From: an uncultured Eudoraea sp.
GTDB lineage: Bacteria; Bacteroidota; Bacteroidia; Flavobacteriales; Flavobacteriaceae
NCBI RefSeq assembly: GCF_947258925.1
Contig: NZ_CAMYKG010000006.1
Span: 1-64,000, forward strand
Direction of reading: 5' to 3'
Length of the DNA stretch: 64,000 nt
Part shown: one piece after another, positions 44,211-54,093 of the stretch
Position numbering within the stretch: the stretch's first letter is position 1
Layout: each line of letters starts with the position of its first letter
Notes under the pieces: model-generated
What the model was told of the DNA's origin: nothing
Databases searched by the model: none
Seen by the model: only the letters and a program-made list of their open reading frames with translations
Program-made: the position numbers and the translations under genes

Positions 44211-45188
44211 ATGGATATAAATAGAATTTTTGAGATAAAGACTTCATCTCAGTTCGATAATCTGGCTTTGGAAATTTTTAATTTTCAATATGATAACATT
44301 GCTATTTATAAGGAGTTTTGCAATTATTTTGGTAAATCTAAATCCAATGTCAAAACAATAGAAGAAATTCCATATCTACCTATTGAATTTTTTAAATCCA
44401 AAAAAATATTACATAAAAAATTTAAGCCACAGATCGTGTTTAAAAGTAGTGGCACAACCGGACAACAGCTAAGTAAACACTATGTGGCAAAGTCTGCGAT
44501 TTATGAAAAAAGTTATTTAAAAACCTTTGAACAATTCTATGGAAATATAGAAGATTTTTGTGTGTTGGCATTATTACCATCTTATATGGAACGCAAGAAC
44601 TCGTCCCTTATCTATATGGTGAAGGATTTAATAATGAAAAGCAGGAATAAGGATAGTGGATTTTACCTTGACGATATCGAAGGCTTGTTGAAATCACTTA
44701 AGGAACTGGATCAATCTAATCAGAAAAGTATTTTAATAGGTGTCTCTTATGCCTTACTTGAAATTTCTGAACACTATTCCATGAATCTTAAAAATACAAT
44801 TATCATGGAGACCGGTGGAATGAAAGGCAGGCGAAAAGAAATAGTGCGCAAGGAGTTGCATAGTCTCTTAACTAATAGCTTTGGGGTAAATACAATTCAC
44901 TCGGAATATGGCATGACGGAATTACTATCTCAGGCGTATTCCCGCGGTAATGGAATTTTCCAATGCCCTCCATGGATGTCAGTATCTATTCGTGAAACTG
45001 AAGATCCATTGACCAGAGAAAGTTTTGGCAGAATCGGGGGTATAAATATAATAGATCTGGCCAATATGTATTCTTGTTCATTTATTGCTACCCAGGATCT
45101 GGGCAGGGTATATAAAGATGGGAGTTTTGAAGTCTTAGGCAGATTTGATCATTCAGACGTTCGTGGTTGCAATTTAATGGTACTTTAA
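44211..45188 (+). CDS. LuxE/PaaK-like adenylate-forming acyl-protein ligase
   Basis: 325 residues. The adenylate-binding loop FKSSGTTGQ lies near 81-89, a LuxE-type TGGMKGRRKE near 200-209 and SEYGMTELLSQAY near 225-237. It resembles acyl-protein synthetase LuxE and flavobacterial acyltransferase proteins, rather than full-length CoA ligases, which have a larger C-terminal domain. It should activate a carboxylic acid as acyl-AMP and pass it to a protein or other acceptor. There is no luxCD or lux operon here, so light production is not implied. Acceptor and acid are unknown. Confidence 0.75.
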   Translation: MDINRIFEIKTSSQFDNLALEIFNFQYDNIAIYKEFCNYFGKSKSNVKTIEEIPYLPIEFFKSKKILHKKFKPQIVFKSSGTTGQQLSKHYVAKSAIYEKSYLKTFEQFYGNIEDFCVLALLPSYMERKNSSLIYMVKDLIMKSRNKDSGFYLDDIEGLLKSLKELDQSNQKSILIGVSYALLEISEHYSMNLKNTIIMETGGMKGRRKEIVRKELHSLLTNSFGVNTIHSEYGMTELLSQAYSRGNGIFQCPPWMSVSIRETEDPLTRESFGRIGGINIIDLANMYSCSFIATQDLGRVYKDGSFEVLGRFDHSDVRGCNLMVL

Positions 45189-45217
45189 TAGCGAATAAAC
45201 TCGCCTGAATTCCCATC

Positions 45218-45967
45218 TTATTTATTGGGACTTTCTGTCCCCATCAATTTATCCCAAAAGGTAAAGTACAATCCAAAATTACACCTGAACTTTCTATGGT
45301 GCTGATCATGATGAGTTGCCCCTATAACCCATTTCCCAAAACTACTTCCATATTTACCGGAGGGGTATATTTCTACACCGGCATGATTAATAGTCGCGGA
45401 AATAGTCATGATTAAAAGCATGAATAACAGTGCGTAATAGTGCATTGGTAAAAACACCACTATTAAAGGAAGAATAATTGCCTGCAGAACGGTCTCCAGG
45501 GGGTGAAAAGAAAAAGCGGTCAGTACCGAAGTGTGTACACTTTTGTGATGAATTCTATGAAAATACTTATAAACGATTGGGATATGCATCCAACGATGTA
45601 TCCAATAATAATAAGTGTCCTGAATAAACAGCGCTAAGAAAACACTAAGGGGTATATACCAAATTGGATAGGCATTGATATCATCGTATATAACCGTTTT
45701 GCCATTTGACCAAAGTGCATAAATAAAGATTCCAAAGATTGCGAAAATCAATCCGCTGATTGCTGACCAATACAATTCTTTAAATAACTGTTTTTTCTTA
45801 AGAGGGGTATGATCTAATATTCGATTATCGAATTTCTTCCTAAATAAAAAGAAAAATATGTAATGGTATAATCCCGAAACAATTAAAAAACGAATAAATA
45901 TGATCACAAACAAAAGTACAGTTAGAACCAATACCGCTTTAAAATCTAAAAAATCAATTTTCTCCAT
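45218..45967 (-). CDS. Fatty acid hydroxylase/sterol desaturase-family membrane protein
   Basis: 249 residues with four hydrophobic helices and the di-iron histidine boxes: HRWMH near 129, FHRIHHKSVHT near 141, and HHDQHHRKF near 226. These define the fatty acid hydroxylase superfamily (PF04116), inner-membrane oxygenases acting on lipids, sterols or carotenoids. The sequence does not tell which lipid. It is convergent with the LuxE-like gene and probably transcribed alone. Confidence 0.87.
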   Translation of the reverse strand: MEKIDFLDFKAVLVLTVLLFVIIFIRFLIVSGLYHYIFFFLFRKKFDNRILDHTPLKKKQLFKELYWSAISGLIFAIFGIFIYALWSNGKTVIYDDINAYPIWYIPLSVFLALFIQDTYYYWIHRWMHIPIVYKYFHRIHHKSVHTSVLTAFSFHPLETVLQAIILPLIVVFLPMHYYALLFMLLIMTISATINHAGVEIYPSGKYGSSFGKWVIGATHHDQHHRKFRCNFGLYFTFWDKLMGTESPNK

Positions 45968-46037
45968 TTATGTTGCGAAAATAAAATCTGCTTGTTGAAT
46001 TATTCGAATAGCTTTATCAATTTCCTTTATTGACAAT

Positions 46038-47336
46038 TTATGCCGTAACCACGAGGATAAAGTAATTCTTTTTTCCCCTTTGAAGTAAAACATACTTTTT
46101 ATTAATCAAATCATCTTCGGTTATCAAATAGTCTTCTTTAACCTTTTCCTTATTTACTGATATAGCATTTTGCTTTAGCTCCCTCCTGGCTTCTCCATTT
46201 GAACTTAAAAATCCGGTTTTGGCAGCTAATGCCGCCACCATATCTAATCCGTTTTCCATTTCAGCCTTGGAAATTTGAGTTTGTGGTACTCCATCAAAAA
46301 CATCTAAAAAAGTTGTTTCATCCAGGAGTTTAAGGTCTGTTGAGGTAGATTTACCGAAAAGAATTGAGCTTGCTCTTACAGCATTTTCATATTCCTCTTT
46401 GGAATGAACCATAATAGAAATTTCCTTTGCAAGGCGTTTTTGTACTACCCTTAAATGAGGTGCTTCGGCGTGTTCAATAATCAAATTTTCAATCTCCTCC
46501 TGAGATAAGAAAGTAAAGATTTTAATATATTTTTCAGCATCTTCATCAGACGTATTTAACCAATATTGGTAAAATTTATATGGTGATGTCCTGTGGGCAT
46601 CCAGCCATATATTCCCCCCTTCTGTTTTGCCAAATTTAGTTCCATCTGCTTTTGTAATAAGGGGACAGGTCAGCGCATATCCTTTACCTCCACCAATTCT
46701 GCGGATGAGTTCGGTGCCCGTTGTAATATTTCCCCACTGATCACTCCCACCCATTTGAAGCGTGCAATTATACTTTTGAAAGAGATGTAAAAAGTCATAT
46801 CCCTGAACCAGCTGGTAGGTAAATTCGGTAAAGGACATTCCTTCCTTTTCATCAGGCGACAATCTTTTCTTTACCGATTCTTTGGCCATCATATAGTTCA
46901 CCGTAATATGTTTGCCAACATCCCGAATAAAATCAAGAAACGTAAACCCTTTCATCCAGTCATAGTTATTCACCAATACTGCCGAATTTTCGCTGTCACT
47001 TTCAAAGTCCAGAAAACGCGATAACTGCTCTCTGATCGCCTCCTGATTAAGTCTTAGCGTGGTTTCATCCAATAAATTTCTCTCCTTTGATTTCCCCGAA
47101 GGATCTCCAATCATACCCGTTGCACCCCCAATAAGAGCATATGGCTTATGACCTGCCAATTGAAAATGTCTTAGCATCATTACACTTACCAAATGACCAA
47201 TATGGAGCGAGTTGGCAGTTGGATCGATTCCTACATATGCCGATTGCATCCCGGTTAATAAATGTTCTTCAGTCCCGGGCATTACATCGTGCAACATCCC
47301 TCTCCATTTTAGTTCAGAAACAAAGTTAAAATTCAT
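46038..47336 (-). CDS. tyrS: Tyrosyl-tRNA synthetase
   Basis: 432 residues, class I. The HIGH motif is in [13 protein letters not shown] near 43-55, and the KMSKS-like loop is KFGKT near 235. The region [24 protein letters not shown] holds the tyrosine site. The C-terminal S4-like RNA-binding domain starts near 370. On the minus strand a TATATTTG box (plus-strand 47363-47370) lies about 26 bases upstream of the start and may be its -7 element, though no good -33 box accompanies it. Confidence 0.97.
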   Translation of the reverse strand: MNFNFVSELKWRGMLHDVMPGTEEHLLTGMQSAYVGIDPTANSLHIGHLVSVMMLRHFQLAGHKPYALIGGATGMIGDPSGKSKERNLLDETTLRLNQEAIREQLSRFLDFESDSENSAVLVNNYDWMKGFTFLDFIRDVGKHITVNYMMAKESVKKRLSPDEKEGMSFTEFTYQLVQGYDFLHLFQKYNCTLQMGGSDQWGNITTGTELIRRIGGGKGYALTCPLITKADGTKFGKTEGGNIWLDAHRTSPYKFYQYWLNTSDEDAEKYIKIFTFLSQEEIENLIIEHAEAPHLRVVQKRLAKEISIMVHSKEEYENAVRASSILFGKSTSTDLKLLDETTFLDVFDGVPQTQISKAEMENGLDMVAALAAKTGFLSSNGEARRELKQNAISVNKEKVKEDYLITEDDLINKKYVLLQRGKKNYFILVVTA

Positions 47337-47436
47337 CTTGTGATCTATTAAAATAGTTGCTGCAAATATAATAGAAATAGCAAGCAGCTTATCCCTTTAA
47401 ACAAATATATCCAATCGAAATGAGTAAATTAGGCCC

Positions 47437-48456
47437 ATGATTTTAGTCACAGGAGGAACTGGGCTGGTGGGGTCCCATTTACTATTGCATTTACTTGCAA
47501 GTGGAGCATCCGTTCGGGCCATTCACAGAAAAAACAGTGATTTGCAAAAAGTTAAGGAAGTCTTTTCATACTACCGGGAAGATTCTCTTGCCCTGTTTAG
47601 CAAAATTCAATGGGTAGAAGCTGATCTTAACAATATCCCAGCCCTAGAATTGGCATTCAAAGGCGTTACAATGGTATATCATAGTGCTGCACTCATTTCG
47701 TTTGATCCCCATGATTTTGATTCATTGCATAAGATAAACAAAGTCGGAACCGAGAATATTGTAAATCTATGTATCGACAAGAAGATTAAAAAATTGTGCT
47801 ACGTAAGTTCCATAGCTGCAATAGGGAAGTCCACAACGGGTAATCCCGTGACCGAGGAAAAAGAATGGAATGACACCAATGCTAATGTATATGCATATTC
47901 CAAGCACTTTGCGGAAATTGAGGTCTGGCGGGGAGCTCAAGAGGGTGTTCCGGTAGTTATAGTTAACCCCGGGATCATCCTGGGCCCGGGATATTGGGAA
48001 AATGGGAGTGGACTGCTTTTTAAAACTTCAGCAAAGGGAATGCGTTATTATTTCCCCGGTGGAACAGGATTTATTTCTGTTGGCGACGTCATTAAAATAA
48101 TGGTTCAACTTATGAATTCGCCTATTGAGAATGAACGGTTCATTGCTGTAGCTGAAAACCTGTCTTATCGAAGTATTTTGGAGAAAATTTCACAGGGATT
48201 TAACAAACCTGCTCCTAAAATTGGTCTAAAATTCTGGCAATTAGAAATTTTCCGGAGAATGGACTGGGCAATATGTTTAATTACCAACAAAAAAAGAAAA
48301 TTGACTAAAAATGGGCTAGAAGCTTTACGTAACCCACAAAATTATGATAATTCAAAGGTAAATGGAACATTCAAGATGGAATATGAATCAATACAATCCT
48401 GCGTGAATCATTCCTGTAAAAAATATCTTGAAACTCATTCCACAACTTTATCCTGA
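47437..48456 (+). CDS. NAD-dependent epimerase/dehydratase (extended SDR)
   Basis: 339 residues. The N-terminal Rossmann motif is TGGTGLVGSHLL (5-16). The catalytic Tyr-x3-Lys is in YAYSKHFAE near 151-159, with a preceding serine in YVSSIAAIG. Extended SDR enzymes of this type modify sugars, isoprenoids or sterol-like alcohols; the sequence resembles the dihydroflavonol reductase-like subgroup. Substrate unknown. The last 22 bases overlap the convergent DUF4296 gene, leaving no room for a terminator between them. Confidence 0.82.
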   Translation: MILVTGGTGLVGSHLLLHLLASGASVRAIHRKNSDLQKVKEVFSYYREDSLALFSKIQWVEADLNNIPALELAFKGVTMVYHSAALISFDPHDFDSLHKINKVGTENIVNLCIDKKIKKLCYVSSIAAIGKSTTGNPVTEEKEWNDTNANVYAYSKHFAEIEVWRGAQEGVPVVIVNPGIILGPGYWENGSGLLFKTSAKGMRYYFPGGTGFISVGDVIKIMVQLMNSPIENERFIAVAENLSYRSILEKISQGFNKPAPKIGLKFWQLEIFRRMDWAICLITNKKRKLTKNGLEALRNPQNYDNSKVNGTFKMEYESIQSCVNHSCKKYLETHSTTLS

Positions 48457-48818
48457 CCAAGACTATCCTTTTCTTGCTCTTTCATTTTGTCAAAACGATC
48501 TTTCTCCTTTTTAATCCTATCTTCCAGCTTTCTATAAATTTCTTCATATTCCAAAGGTTGCGATGCGTAATATAGATCACTGGAAACAAATTGCATACTG
48601 TCAATATCATATTTGTCATAAATAAATTCCATTGGATTAAATCCCCTGTTTTCCATTACATGGGGTCCGGTTGTCTTGGCCGCATTAATAATTGCCATAT
48701 CATAGAGAATGTCAACCATTTTCTCTTTGGCAATAAGGCTGTTGGGTTTTTCTATAACCTCTTCCCCGCATGACAAAAGGGCAACGAATGGTAATATGAT
48801 TAGTAATTTACGCATCAT
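48435..48818 (-). CDS. DUF4296 lipoprotein
   Basis: 127 residues. The signal MMRKLLIILPFVALLSC ends in a lipobox, so Cys17 is lipidated. The following region IAKEKMVDILYDMAIINAAK is the DUF4296 hallmark, a helical domain restricted to Bacteroidota. The C-terminus is a charged coiled-coil-like helix (RKLEDRIKKEKDRFDKMKEQ). The function of the family is unknown. The start overlaps the pyrC stop by one base, so it belongs to the same transcript. Confidence 0.85.
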   Translation of the reverse strand: MMRKLLIILPFVALLSCGEEVIEKPNSLIAKEKMVDILYDMAIINAAKTTGPHVMENRGFNPMEFIYDKYDIDSMQFVSSDLYYASQPLEYEEIYRKLEDRIKKEKDRFDKMKEQEKDSLGQDKVVE

Positions 48819-50152
48819 TATCTATCAAAAGTAAGTCTTTTAGCATTTCTTATATTGGAAAATTGTCCCTGGTCATAGGCTAAATGACCATTTATAAAAG
48901 TTTGAGTGACTTTTGTTCTAAACCCAGTTCCTTCAAAAGGTGACCATCCACATTTATAAACTATATTATTTTTACTTACAGTCCATGGAGATTCCATATC
49001 TATTATGGCCAAATCGGCATAATAACCTTCTTTAATGTAACCACGTTTTTTAATTTGAAACAATTTAGCCGGATTATGGCACATTTTTTCAACCACTTTC
49101 TCAACGGTAATTTTACCATCAAGAGTCTTTTCCATCATAGCGCTTAAACCGTGCTGAACCAACGGCCCGCCCGAAGGTGCTTTCATATATGGGTTGTTCT
49201 TCTCCTCCAAGGTATGTGGTGCATGGTCCGTAGCTATAACATCGATCCTGTCATCCAAAAGAGCTTGCCATAATTGATCTCTGTCTTCAGAAGTCTTAAT
49301 TGCAGGATTCCATTTTATAAACATTCCCTTATTCGCATAATCTTCATCCGAAAACCATAGGTGATGAATACACACTTCAGCCGTAATTTTTTTTTGTTCT
49401 AGCGGAATATCATTTCTGAAGAGGTGGGTCTCTTTACCTGTAGAAACATGAAAGACGTGTAATCTGGCACCGGTTTTCCTGGCAAGGGCAATAGCCCGCG
49501 AGGAAGAAAGATAACAGGCCTGTTCACTGCGGATGACAGGGTGAAATTCAACAGGAATTTTATCTCCATATAAATCGCGGTATTTCTCAGTATTTGCTCT
49601 TATAGTATTTTCATCTTCACAATGTGCTGAAATTACCATCTCTGTATTCCTGAATATTCTTTCCAAAACTTCTTCATCATCTACCAGCATATTTCCGGTG
49701 GAAGAACCTAAAAAAAGTTTAATCCCCGAACAAGCAAACTTATCCAGTCTCTTTATTTCCTCAAGGTTATCATTTGTGCCTCCAAATAAAAAAGAATAGT
49801 TGGCATAGGAAGTATTGGAAGCTCGTTCAAATTTTTTCTCCAACTCCTCCAATGTTGTTGTTTGGGGTATTGTATTGGGCTGCTCCATAAAGGAAGTTAT
49901 TCCACCGGCGATCGCTGCCCGGCTTTCAGAGGCAATATCCCCTTTATGCGTAAGTCCCGGCTCCCTAAAATGCACCTGATCATCAATAACCCCGGGTATT
50001 ACCAGATTTCCGTTTGCATCCAGGACTTTTGCTGTCTTTGAAGAAAGATTTGTCCCAATTTTTGAGATAATCTCATTTTGAATTAAAATATCCGACTCAA
50101 ACCTGGCCCCTTCATTTATTATCACAGCGTTTTTGATCAAGGTGTTTTTCAT
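48818..50152 (-). CDS. pyrC: Dihydroorotase
   Basis: 444 residues, amidohydrolase fold. The lysine expected to be carboxylated is in GIKLFLGSSTGNML near 142, metal histidines lie in SAHCED and HVFHVST, and the catalytic aspartate in ATDHAPHT. It closes carbamoyl-aspartate to dihydroorotate in pyrimidine synthesis. One oddity: the usual His-x-His of the N-terminal DxHxH motif reads Gln59-Val60-His61 in DDQVHFREPG, so one metal ligand is replaced. Other features are those of type I enzymes. It is flanked by a GT2 gene upstream and the DUF4296 gene downstream. Confidence 0.9.
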   Translation of the reverse strand: MKNTLIKNAVIINEGARFESDILIQNEIISKIGTNLSSKTAKVLDANGNLVIPGVIDDQVHFREPGLTHKGDIASESRAAIAGGITSFMEQPNTIPQTTTLEELEKKFERASNTSYANYSFLFGGTNDNLEEIKRLDKFACSGIKLFLGSSTGNMLVDDEEVLERIFRNTEMVISAHCEDENTIRANTEKYRDLYGDKIPVEFHPVIRSEQACYLSSSRAIALARKTGARLHVFHVSTGKETHLFRNDIPLEQKKITAEVCIHHLWFSDEDYANKGMFIKWNPAIKTSEDRDQLWQALLDDRIDVIATDHAPHTLEEKNNPYMKAPSGGPLVQHGLSAMMEKTLDGKITVEKVVEKMCHNPAKLFQIKKRGYIKEGYYADLAIIDMESPWTVSKNNIVYKCGWSPFEGTGFRTKVTQTFINGHLAYDQGQFSNIRNAKRLTFDR

Positions 50153-50155
50153 GAT

Positions 50156-50878
50156 TTAGCGCTTTAAAAATATACTTCTCAATTTCATGCTGATTACTCC
50201 AAAAACTGCCTCCCAGATAATGGAAGAACTCATCTTGGATTTACCTTTTTCCCTATCGGTAAAAATTATGGAGACTTCTTGAATTTTAAACTTTTTAAGG
50301 TAAGCCCTAAATTTCATTTCTATCTGAAAAGCATATCCAATAAATTTAATGGAATCCAGATCTATTGCCTCCAAAACTTCCCTTTTATAGCACACAAAAC
50401 CAGCCGTTGGGTCATGAACCCGCATACCAGTAATTAGTTTTACATAAAAAGAAGCTCCGTAGGATAATAAAATTCTGTAAAGTGGCCAATTAACAACATT
50501 TACGCCTTTCTTATAGCGTGATCCAATTGCTACATCAGCCCCATTAAGGCAGGCTCTATACAGTCGTTGCAAATCTGATGGTCTGTGTGAAAAATCGGCA
50601 TCCATCTCGAAAATATATTCATATTTTCTTTCTAAAGCCCATTTAAACCCATCGATATAGGCGGTGCCTAATCCGGATTTTTCCTTTCTCACATTGAGAA
50701 ATAATTCATTGGGATATTTACTCTGTAATTCAACAACCTTAGCGGCAGTACCGTCAGGAGAATTATCGTCTACAACAAGGATGTCAAATTCTTTTTTAAG
50801 TCCGAACACTGCTTCAATAATAGCTTCAATATTTTCAATCTCTTTGTACGTCGGTATAATTACTAAGCTGTCTGCCAT
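50156..50878 (-). CDS. Polyprenol-phosphate mannosyltransferase-like GT2 glycosyltransferase
   Basis: 240 residues of the DPM1 subfamily of family 2 glycosyltransferases. Motifs are VVDDNSPDGT (nucleotide binding, near 35-44), the metal-binding EMDADFSHRP near 93-102, and GSRYKKGVNVVNWP. It transfers a hexose from a nucleotide sugar to a polyprenyl phosphate on the cytoplasmic face. No C-terminal membrane helices are present, as in the shorter enzymes. The divergent GT39-type gene may use the lipid-linked sugar it makes. Donor sugar is inference. Confidence 0.88.
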   Translation of the reverse strand: MADSLVIIPTYKEIENIEAIIEAVFGLKKEFDILVVDDNSPDGTAAKVVELQSKYPNELFLNVRKEKSGLGTAYIDGFKWALERKYEYIFEMDADFSHRPSDLQRLYRACLNGADVAIGSRYKKGVNVVNWPLYRILLSYGASFYVKLITGMRVHDPTAGFVCYKREVLEAIDLDSIKFIGYAFQIEMKFRAYLKKFKIQEVSIIFTDREKGKSKMSSSIIWEAVFGVISMKLRSIFLKR

Positions 50879-51011
50879 AGGACTTTTGGTAATTTGGACA
50901 AAAATACTACTTTAAAAGCTCCGCCAGAAAATACCAAAGTATTTTTATCGTTTCTCTAAAGGAAATTATTAGTTGTATAATTTGTAATTTTGAATCGAAT
51001 CGACAACCGGA

Positions 51012-52676
51012 ATGAAACTTTATCTACCAAGACTATTCCTTTATTTACTAGCATCAATTTTAATAATTAATCTATTTCAAGGTTATTTTACAGAGCTGAT
51101 TTTTGATGAAGCCTATTATTGGTATTATGCTCAAAAAATGGCCTGGGGCTACTTCGATCACCCGCCTATGGTGGCCTTACTAATAAAGTCTGGTAGTTTA
51201 TTTTTCAACGGAGAAATGGGGGTACGCTTTGTGAGTTGTATCCTATCTGCAGGTATTTATGTCATCCTATGGTTTCTGATAGATAATCCTAAAAAGGAAA
51301 AATATATAATCCATTATTTTGTGTTGGCTTTCTCCATGACCCTAATGCATGCCTATGGCTTCCTAACATTGCCGGATACACCTTTGCTTTTCTTCACTGC
51401 CTTATTCTTACTGGTTTATAATAAGTTTTTAAAGAGCCCTTCCTTCGTATTGGCCATTATTTTGGGGCTTGTTATGGCAGCCCTAATGTATAGTAAGTAT
51501 CATGCTGTTTTGGTTATTTTCTTTGTGCTGCTATCTAATCTGCGGCTTGTAATTAACAGATATGCCTGGCTCTCCGTAATAATAGCATTAGTATTTTATA
51601 TCCCGCATTTTGTTTGGTTGATAAACAATGATTTTGTTTCTATAAAATATCATTTGTTTGAAAGACCGAACAGGGCCTATGAATTCGGTGATTTTACCCT
51701 TGGCTTTTTCATCAATCTGATCGCTCTTTTCGGATTAACATTTCCCTGGATCTACAGAGCCCTTTTTAAAACTAAAAGATCTGATAAATTTAACGATGCT
51801 CTTCTATTTTTGATTTATGGTTTTATCATATTCTTTTTTATCTCCAGTTTTAACAGACGAATACAGACCCAATGGCTAATTGTTATCAGTATTCCAATGA
51901 TTGTAGTTGTTTACAATCAATTACTCCGCGATAAGGTCACAAGAAAATGGATATTTATCTTCGGAACAGCCAATATTGTTATTTTGTTGTTCCTGAGAAT
52001 AGGCCTGGTCTACGCCCCTCTTTTTCCTATAGTTTATGAAACACATGGTAATAAAGACTGGGTAAGTAAAATAAGTTCTCAAGTCGGGACCATGCCCGTA
52101 GTCTTCGAAAATTCTTATACCAAAGCCCCCATGTATACTTTCTATTCTGGTAATACCACGTACTCTTTAAATAACATCCGATATAGGCCAAACCAGTACT
52201 CAATAGACGAGTCCGAAAATCTTGTACAAGGTAAAACTATACTTTATGTTTCCAAATTTCTGGATAAAGGCGACATCTCCTATAAGAATGCAAAAGGAGA
52301 ATTGCATAATGGTGTTTTTATTGAGAATTTCGAATCTTTCAGGAAGCTGAGAACAAGTATTGAATCGCCTGTTAAATTAATAGACGACAAATACTTATCG
52401 TTTAAAGTCTACAATCCATACCAGAGGGACATTGAATTATCCAAACTTGAGTTTGGGGTAATATTTCTAAACAAATACAAAAATTTCAGGGAAGTCAAAA
52501 AGATTCAGGCCCAACCTATTAATGAAGAAATTCATTTGCTGAAATCGAAAGATACCACGCACTTCAGATTACTTATGCCCAAACCTGACATAAGTGATGC
52601 TTTCTATTTTAAGATAAGTATTTCTGAAAATGGGCTTTACTGGGGTATAAATGGGAAAAATACTAAATTACCATAA
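51012..52676 (+). CDS. GT39/ArnT-like polytopic glycosyltransferase
   Basis: 554 residues with about ten membrane helices in the first 340 positions and a periplasmic C-terminal part. FDEAYYWYYAQKMAWGYFDH near 31-50 holds the acidic residues and the aromatic pattern of PMT/ArnT enzymes, which use polyprenyl-phosphate sugars to decorate lipid A or proteins outside the membrane. Divergent from the GT2 gene that could make its donor. The stop overlaps the next start by one base (TAATG). Confidence 0.83.
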   Translation: MKLYLPRLFLYLLASILIINLFQGYFTELIFDEAYYWYYAQKMAWGYFDHPPMVALLIKSGSLFFNGEMGVRFVSCILSAGIYVILWFLIDNPKKEKYIIHYFVLAFSMTLMHAYGFLTLPDTPLLFFTALFLLVYNKFLKSPSFVLAIILGLVMAALMYSKYHAVLVIFFVLLSNLRLVINRYAWLSVIIALVFYIPHFVWLINNDFVSIKYHLFERPNRAYEFGDFTLGFFINLIALFGLTFPWIYRALFKTKRSDKFNDALLFLIYGFIIFFFISSFNRRIQTQWLIVISIPMIVVVYNQLLRDKVTRKWIFIFGTANIVILLFLRIGLVYAPLFPIVYETHGNKDWVSKISSQVGTMPVVFENSYTKAPMYTFYSGNTTYSLNNIRYRPNQYSIDESENLVQGKTILYVSKFLDKGDISYKNAKGELHNGVFIENFESFRKLRTSIESPVKLIDDKYLSFKVYNPYQRDIELSKLEFGVIFLNKYKNFREVKKIQAQPINEEIHLLKSKDTTHFRLLMPKPDISDAFYFKISISENGLYWGINGKNTKLP

Positions 52677-53332
52677 TGGAACCGGTTCAAAGAGTTGTCA
52701 ACAATATAGATTGGATAACAGCAATTATCTTTTCCAGCATCTTGTTTGTTGTAATTGCCAAAAATTTATTTTATAACAGGTTCTTAAATTTTATTATCCT
52801 GCCATTTAACAACAAATATATTTTCATGTATAATAAAAAGGATAAACTCTTAAATTGGTTTCATGTCTTTTTTACCATCTTCCAGCTTTTGAATTTTGCA
52901 CTTTTCATTTATTTGGCCGCTAACATATTATCCAATTCAGAAAGTAGCCAGTATCCTATAGTATTTTTAATAATCCTGGGTTTTCTTTTATTGTTTTTAA
53001 TTGTTAAAATTCTTCTTCAGTTTGGCAATGGCTTTGTCTTTAATAACACTAAGATAATATCCGAATTCATTTTTAAGAAACTGACTTATCTTAACTACAG
53101 TAGTATCATCATGTTAGCAGCCAATATTATCCTTACTTATGTGTTTAAAGATTCCAAGATAGTTGTGTTTACCAGTATTTTTCTAATAGTTTTGGTAAAC
53201 GTTATTGGATGGATAACTATCATTAAAAACTATCAAAAGTTAATCTCGGCCTACTTTTTCTATTTTATTTTGTACCTTTGCGCTCTCGAAATTGCACCCT
53301 TTGTGATCATTTTTAATTTTTTAAAAAACTAA
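52676..53332 (+). CDS. DUF4271 membrane protein
   Basis: 218 residues with six to seven hydrophobic helices and few charged positions, matching the DUF4271 family that Bacteroidota encode next to hemD. No catalytic motif is visible and no function is known. It is coupled to the GT39 gene by a one-base overlap and to hemD by a 5-base gap, so all three share a transcript. Confidence 0.8.
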   Translation: MEPVQRVVNNIDWITAIIFSSILFVVIAKNLFYNRFLNFIILPFNNKYIFMYNKKDKLLNWFHVFFTIFQLLNFALFIYLAANILSNSESSQYPIVFLIILGFLLLFLIVKILLQFGNGFVFNNTKIISEFIFKKLTYLNYSSIIMLAANIILTYVFKDSKIVVFTSIFLIVLVNVIGWITIIKNYQKLISAYFFYFILYLCALEIAPFVIIFNFLKN

Positions 53333-53337
53333 GGTAA

Positions 53338-54084
53338 ATGAAGGTAAAAACTATTTTGGTGTCACAGCCAGAACCAAAAATGGAAAATTCTCCATACCTA
53401 AGGTTAATTGAAAAAGAAAAGGTAAAGGTAGATTTCAGGCCTTTCATTCATGTAGAAGGAGTAGAAGCCAAAAACATAAGGCAGCAAAAGATAGATCTTA
53501 AAGATTATTCCGCAATTATTCTTACAAGCCGTAATTCAGTTGACCACTTCTTCAGAATAGCCGAAGAAATGCGTTTTAAGGTTCCGGATAGCATGAAATA
53601 CTTTTGTCAATCAGAGGCAGTTGCCTTCTATCTCCAGAAATATGTAGTTTACAGAAAACGGAAGATTTATGTAGGCAAGAGGAATTTTAGTGATTTACTT
53701 CCACTGATCAAAAAATATAAAGACGAATCATTTTTACTTCCCTCATCGGATGCTTTAAAACCAACTATCCCCGAGGCCTTAAATGAACTTGCCATTAACT
53801 GGGACCGAGGAATTTTCTATAAAACTGTTATCAGTGACCTGTCAGACCTTAGAAATGTTTATTACGATGTACTTGTGTTTTTTAGTCCGTCTGGCATAGA
53901 ATCATTACTTAAAAATTTTCCCGACTTTGAACAAAATGATACCAGAATTGCGGTGTTTGGAAATTCAACTGTATTAGCGGCAACTAACGCCAGCTTGCGC
54001 ATAGATATTAAAGCTCCAACACCGGAAACGCCATCTATGACAATGGCTTTACAGAAGTACATTACCAGTGTCAATAAAAAATAG
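53338..54084 (+). CDS. hemD: Uroporphyrinogen-III synthase
   Basis: 248 residues with the two-lobed HemD pattern: IDLKDYSAIILTSRNSVDHF in the first lobe, and VFFSPSGIESLL plus AVFGNSTVLAA in the second. It closes hydroxymethylbilane to uroporphyrinogen III in haem synthesis. Sequence is poorly conserved in this family, but these short motifs and the flavobacterial DUF4271-hemD pairing support the call. It is followed after 9 bases by the broken pckA remnant on the other strand. Confidence 0.87.
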   Translation: MKVKTILVSQPEPKMENSPYLRLIEKEKVKVDFRPFIHVEGVEAKNIRQQKIDLKDYSAIILTSRNSVDHFFRIAEEMRFKVPDSMKYFCQSEAVAFYLQKYVVYRKRKIYVGKRNFSDLLPLIKKYKDESFLLPSSDALKPTIPEALNELAINWDRGIFYKTVISDLSDLRNVYYDVLVFFSPSGIESLLKNFPDFEQNDTRIAVFGNSTVLAATNASLRIDIKAPTPETPSMTMALQKYITSVNKK

Positions 54085-54093
54085 ATTTCAGCT

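Noticed and set aside
44211-45188. Bioluminescence (lux) locus
   Set aside because: Only a LuxE-like protein is present; no luxAB, luxC or luxD homologues lie nearby.
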